From NCBI GenBank assembly GCA_030490835.1, contig CM059971.1, positions 44,874,012 to 44,938,011 on the forward strand: a stretch of 64,000 bases of DNA, read 5' to 3'. The notes beneath the pieces are model-generated. The model made no database searches. It had not been told where the DNA came from and worked only from the letters and a program-made list of their open reading frames with translations. This DNA is from Annona cherimola (lineage: Eukaryota; Streptophyta; Magnoliopsida; Magnoliales; Annonaceae). Of this stretch, positions 59,407-64,000 are shown piece after piece. The position numbers and the translations under genes were made by a program. Each line of letters begins with the position of its first letter. Positions within the stretch are counted from its first letter, which is position 1.

Positions 59407-59423
59407 CTCTTGACCTAATCATG

Positions 59424-62400
59424 GCATTTCCATTACATACATACATCTATTAGTTCACCTAGAACTCGGAACTTTAAACAAGTTCACATACATTAGCATA
59501 CCTGAATACTTTCATTCATATCATTCCACTCACCATGGCTAATCCTTTTAGCACACATGGTACTATCTCGTACATTTTCTCCATTTCTTAGGTCCTCAAC
59601 CGCTTGAGTCTCCCAGTACCTGTCTGAGGTTTGGAAAATAAAACATGAATGATAACTCAGTAAGCAAGCATTTTGGGGCAAGACTTTCCTTGAAAATATT
59701 CGCTTAAACACTTTTCTCATAAATCATTTTGGCCAAGGGACATTTTATGTCCCAAAACATCTTGACATAAACCATATTTGACAATGGACATTCTCATGTC
59801 CACGAAAAAGCGTTTTTCCGCATAAATCATTTTGACATTGAACGTTCATACGTCCTAAAATATTTTTTTCACTTAAACCTTGTTGGAAACGGACGTTTAT
59901 ACATCCTAAAACATTTTTCCACGTAAACCTTATTAGCAATGGACATTCATATGTCCACAAACACTTTTATCCTCTAAACTTTTTTAGAAACGGACATTTT
60001 TATGTCCACACATGTTCCAACATAAATCCCTTTAGGAAATGGACATTCTCATGTCCAACCATTTTTTCCACATAAATTTTTTTTTCATAATCCCCATCTT
60101 GGGGCTTATTTATAGCAAACAAGTCATAAATTCTTTTCATGAAAACTTTTGCATAAAAACTATTTTTTATTCTTAATATTTACACATTTTGTGTAAAACA
60201 CCCTACTTTTAGGGTAACTTATGCATAATGGCTCATAGAAATCTAATTTATGATAACTTTTTGTATAAATGCTTTTATATCCCAATGTTTGGGCTTTTGA
60301 AAAGCAAAATATATGCAAACACATTTCTCCTCATCTATTAGTGACACTTAGCAAGTGATCATGCTACCTTTTGGAAGAGAATCCATAACAGCACTCTAGC
60401 CAGCCGGCTGTTTATTTATCCTGCTCCCATCTCAGGGAGGGCGCCGCTGGCACTCCTGCCATTCCTTAGCAACTTGGCCTTATGTAGAGTGGGCCCAGGT
60501 CATCCCAACCGTGCTCTACAACCTGCCTGATCATTGTACTGGTGCATCGTACATTATTATGACGGACCGCAGTCCGTTTGGTTTGAAGAACCACAGACCG
60601 CAGCCTATGTCCTTTTAAACCAGGATCACAGACCTCTGTCTGCATCCATAACCACACAAAAATCTTAGACCGAAGTCTATATCTTTAAAAATTATTTTTA
60701 AAAATACATCACAGACCGTTTTGATAAACATTTGAAATGTTTGAAAAATAATACATCTTAAAATCCTTATAAAAGAATTTCAAAATCTTTGAATTTTCAA
60801 AATTAAACCATTTTATGAAATCAACATAGAAGGTTGGTCATCCTTAAATCTCCTTCAACACATCGGTATAAACATTTTTCACGATATTTTCAACATAGAT
60901 TTCCTTATCTAAAGAAAATCAAAACTTTTCGAATATCATTTCAAAACATATGAACTATGTTCAAATCATCATTTATTATTTAATTATCAAGACCTAGCAA
61001 AACAAATCTTTTTCATAAATCAAATCCCTTTTTTTATAACATGATTATTTATCATTAAACATCATAAGAGAAATTCAAAACTTATTTATGTTTGTTGCTT
61101 TGTGAAAAAGGGCAAAATTCTTTTTTTCTTTTAAAATACTTTTGAAACAACATCATAAAGAACTTGTTTACTTAAAAGCAAATTCTTAAAACCATCAGCA
61201 TCAAACATGAAATCCTTTGAAAACATAATCATGGAGAACTTGCTTACTCATAAGCAAATTTCTCAATTCCATTAACATAAAGCATTGCCAATCTTTGGCA
61301 ACACTGATGATAAAATCCTTATCTTAAAATGTATTGCTTGCTTCCCATGAAGAAAACCTTGAAGCTTTTCCTTAAAGCCATTCTTTTCCAAAACTTATGA
61401 CTTTTCATTAAAGCTGTCATTTTTCAAAACTTGTGGTTTTGCATTAAAGCCATTATTTTCAAAACTTGTGCTTGCCTATTCATTTAAACATAATCATAAA
61501 TAATTTTAATCGCATATCATCACATAGAAAGAAAATATCATTTTAGAAAGTTTGCTTGCTTACCTGAGATCGTCATAATCCTTTTCTTCCATACTCGTCT
61601 TTGCCTTTGCCTAGATAAATGAAAATAACATTTCATTTATTTGCATCATCTTCAAATACTTATATTCCTTAGGTTTTCCAACCTACATAAATCTATTTGG
61701 ACTTATATTACACTAACTTAGCCCACTTGTCTTTCAAGTCGGGTGTTCATACGTATCTCTTCATATATGTCCATTTCTCAACACATAAATCATGTGTTTC
61801 TTAAAATTTGTCAACATAGAAACTTGTCTCTAATTCCAGCATGATTAAACCCCTTAATTAACCTATAATTTAGGGTTTAATTTCAGATTTATAATCCATT
61901 CATCATAGGGTTCGAAAACAGCAACATTAGAACCCATTTTTCACCATTTCAACGCCTGTTTTGACACTTAATTCAAAACAGATTTCTAATCCATAAATTC
62001 TAAAAAATAATCATGTTTTTCTTAACCCAAATTTATGGTATTAACGCATGTTTAAAATTCATATATTAACTCCTCTCAAAACAGAAACTTATTTCCCTAT
62101 TGCGGGTACCGTTTTCACCCCATTTGGACACCTATTCATAAAATTCATAAAATTAGATTTGGGGCTTATCTTCCCAAATCCTCTTGGGCATCCAAAGTAT
62201 CATAATCCTAGGGTATTTTACCCTACATAACTTCCATAAATCATTTAATATCATTTCCATACCATTTTTAACATAAAAATGAAAAAATTGAGTCATATAT
62301 GCAACCCTACGTTCCACACTTTATAAAATCAGAAACCTATTCATAAATCATGATTGATATCCCATTATAAGTCAAATTCCATCACAAAAATCTGGAATTT

Positions 62401-63925
62401 AACGTTTATCTTGATTTATTCCTTAAGTTGTCCATAATGCTGAATTCAGGCACACTGAATTTTCAAAATCTTGAATTAATATCAAATCAAGTAGTTTTGA
62501 TCTGAAATTTCTACCATAACTTAATAACTAAATTTATTAACCAAAATAAATATTTTTAGAATAAAAAATTAAGCATTTATATTTATTTTGGTATTTTTAC
62601 CTTGCTGGATAGCAGCACCCATTTTCAGACAGCCTTATTCACGTAAATAATTGGGTATATTTATACCCATAAAAACCTAATTTTTATTTTTGTTGTGTGA
62701 TCCTCAATATGTCGTATATATTTTGTAAACTTTTCAAACCAAAATTCCTTGTATAAAAATTATTAAAAATCCTTTGGTGCAGCTGATCCTACCACCCGTA
62801 TAACCCTGTTCAGGTTGATTTCCTCAGATTTTTAATTTGCAACGTATTTATCCTTTTAAGCTGAAAATTGGGTCGTTCCTTAATCACCCCATCATGATTC
62901 TTTCCAAAAATTTCATGCTAAAATTCATCCATTTACTGTTTCGTTCATATTTTAGTTTATAACATCATATAACTTTCAGATTTGAAGTATAAAATCAAAA
63001 TTAACATATACTTATTCGATTAATTGGTAATCCCTCCATTGAGCACTTGATATTTTCTTCTTTTCCTCTCCTCCTTGCTGGGTTTGACGTGCCCTAGCTG
63101 CTGCCCTTGGAGAAAATTTCCATTTTTCTCTTATTTTTCTCTCTTCTCTCTCCTTCTCTCTTTCTCCTTCTCCCCTGCTGGAAACGGCAGCCATGCTCTC
63201 CCATTTCCTCCTTTTATTTGCTACTTTTCTTGGTGCCCAAGTAACCCCATAGGCATTTTAGTAAATTCCATTTTCACTTTCCACAATTGCCCTTCTTTAC
63301 TTAGCTCTTAAGCAACTTGTTACTTGCTCTCCAAGAAAGAAACTTCTCATGATAATTATCTTAATCCATTTCATTCATCTCATAGATTTCATAATTTTTT
63401 TCCATCGTTTCAAATTTCATCTCAAACCGATGTTTCTACGTCAAGTTATGACCACTTGAATTTATCATTTGAATTTGGGATAAAAGTAATTAATTATCAC
63501 CCTAATCCCATCATGATTCCCTTAATCCAATCCATTCATAAGATTAGGCCCACCATCTTGAGCTTACCTTTCAAATTTCATCGAAATTCACCTTGTAGCC
63601 GTCAAGTTATGAATTTTCTATTATTTTTCACCTTAATTCCATAATTACACTTTAATCTCCATAAATTAAATCATGGTAATTAACATGATTATCCATGACA
63701 CATTGTCACCATTAAATCCTCATTAAGCCCCTCGGGTCGTACCGACTCACTTTGGGCTCCGGCAATTAATTTTTTAATCACCATTCCTAATTAAACCCTA
63801 ATCGCAAAATAGCATCAAATCATAGAATCATCCATAAATCATTCAAAATTCATTTAAATCACATATAAATCATGTATATATGTTCAATGCATTCCATTGA
63901 GTCCTAGTTGGGTCCGGGTATCACA
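59424..63925 (-). mobile_element. J: chromovirus LTR, one end truncated
   Basis: On the minus strand it starts TGTGATACCCGGACCC at 63925 and continues for about 4.5 kb. It lacks the usual GGCGCCACA end, having lost about the last 350 bp. It matches A's 3' LTR over long stretches: 60100-60720 with 1-600, 61250-61640 with 1340-1700, and 62640-63010 with 2870-3260. The GC-rich block is at 60360-60540. The frame at 63324-63644 is LTR sequence. No gene. Confidence 0.88.
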
Positions 63926-64000
63926 ATAGTCCTTTAAATAATCTCAAATTTGGTTGTTAATTATCGAAATATGGAAAATTCTTTATTTACAAATTATTCA
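63926..64000 (-). mobile_element. L: Sirevirus-type LTR fragment (right part)
   Basis: AATCTCAAATTTGGTTGTTA and ATTATCGAAATATGG match the tail seen in K (59067-59095) and in the B LTRs (7208-7240). It is probably the other side of the fragment at 59125-59406, split by J. Confidence 0.6.

Noticed and set aside
63324..63644. 106-residue plus-strand frame near the right end
   Set aside because: It lies in LTR J, is antisense to the element, and matches the homologous non-coding text at 3990-4270 and 18500-18760, where the frame is not kept.

Overview
This 64 kb window looks like repeat-rich, probably heterochromatic DNA from a large plant nuclear genome. It is AT-rich, I recognise no intact host gene, and almost every base I can place belongs to LTR retrotransposons that have inserted into one another. 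The lineages are plant-specific: a Ty1/copia Sirevirus, Ty3/gypsy chromoviruses of the Tekay/Del type with a C-terminal chromodomain and very long LTRs, and a solo LTR that resembles Athila/Tat. The species cannot be told from the sequence.

Layout, left half (1-30145): six elements are nested. Chromovirus E (minus; only its leader and part of its 5' LTR are seen, 28986-30145) was hit by chromovirus D (plus; integrase tail, chromodomain and 3' LTR, 24267-28985). D's integrase was hit by chromovirus C (minus; 5' LTR 21832-24266, gag to RT 19063-21831). C was hit just after its reverse transcriptase by element A (minus; 5' LTR 16468-19062, short gag-only interior 13926-16467, 3' LTR 13715-13925 plus 1-4338 and onward out of the window). 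A's 3' LTR was hit by a solo Sirevirus-type LTR (B', 4339-13714), and B' was hit by a nearly complete, recent Sirevirus (B, 5708-13389; two 1562-bp LTRs with 7 differences, TTTTT target duplication).

Middle (30146-38140): A/T-rich low-complexity DNA, an intronless broken copy of a Ran GTPase cDNA (30847-31245), then the least explained part of the window, 31790-36085. That stretch has a hairpin and TATA box, followed by four unrelated tandem arrays: three 60-bp blocks with a fourth copy far downstream, sixteen GC-rich cores in TA-rich spacers with a ~333-bp higher-order period, a 51-bp array, and 30 to 45-bp repeats. It is followed by a chromovirus LTR fragment.

Right half (38141-64000): mostly solo LTRs. 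Chromovirus solo LTR F (38141-45524, duplication CATAT) contains solo LTR G (41998-45450). A degenerate Sirevirus K (gag 47940-48960, LTR from 48979 to about 59124) contains an Athila/Tat-like solo LTR H (49578-52714, GCATA), which itself contains a Sirevirus solo LTR M (51101-52685, ATGAT). K also contains a 5402-bp chromovirus solo LTR I (53397-58798, CTTGC). The end of the window is another long chromovirus LTR, J (about 59424-63925), set in a further Sirevirus LTR fragment.

No gene here works as part of a host pathway. The coding pieces are retroelement gag and pol, all interrupted by stops or frame changes. Positions of element ends come from LTR termini, primer sites and target duplications read directly; family names come from protein motifs; insertion ages are estimates.
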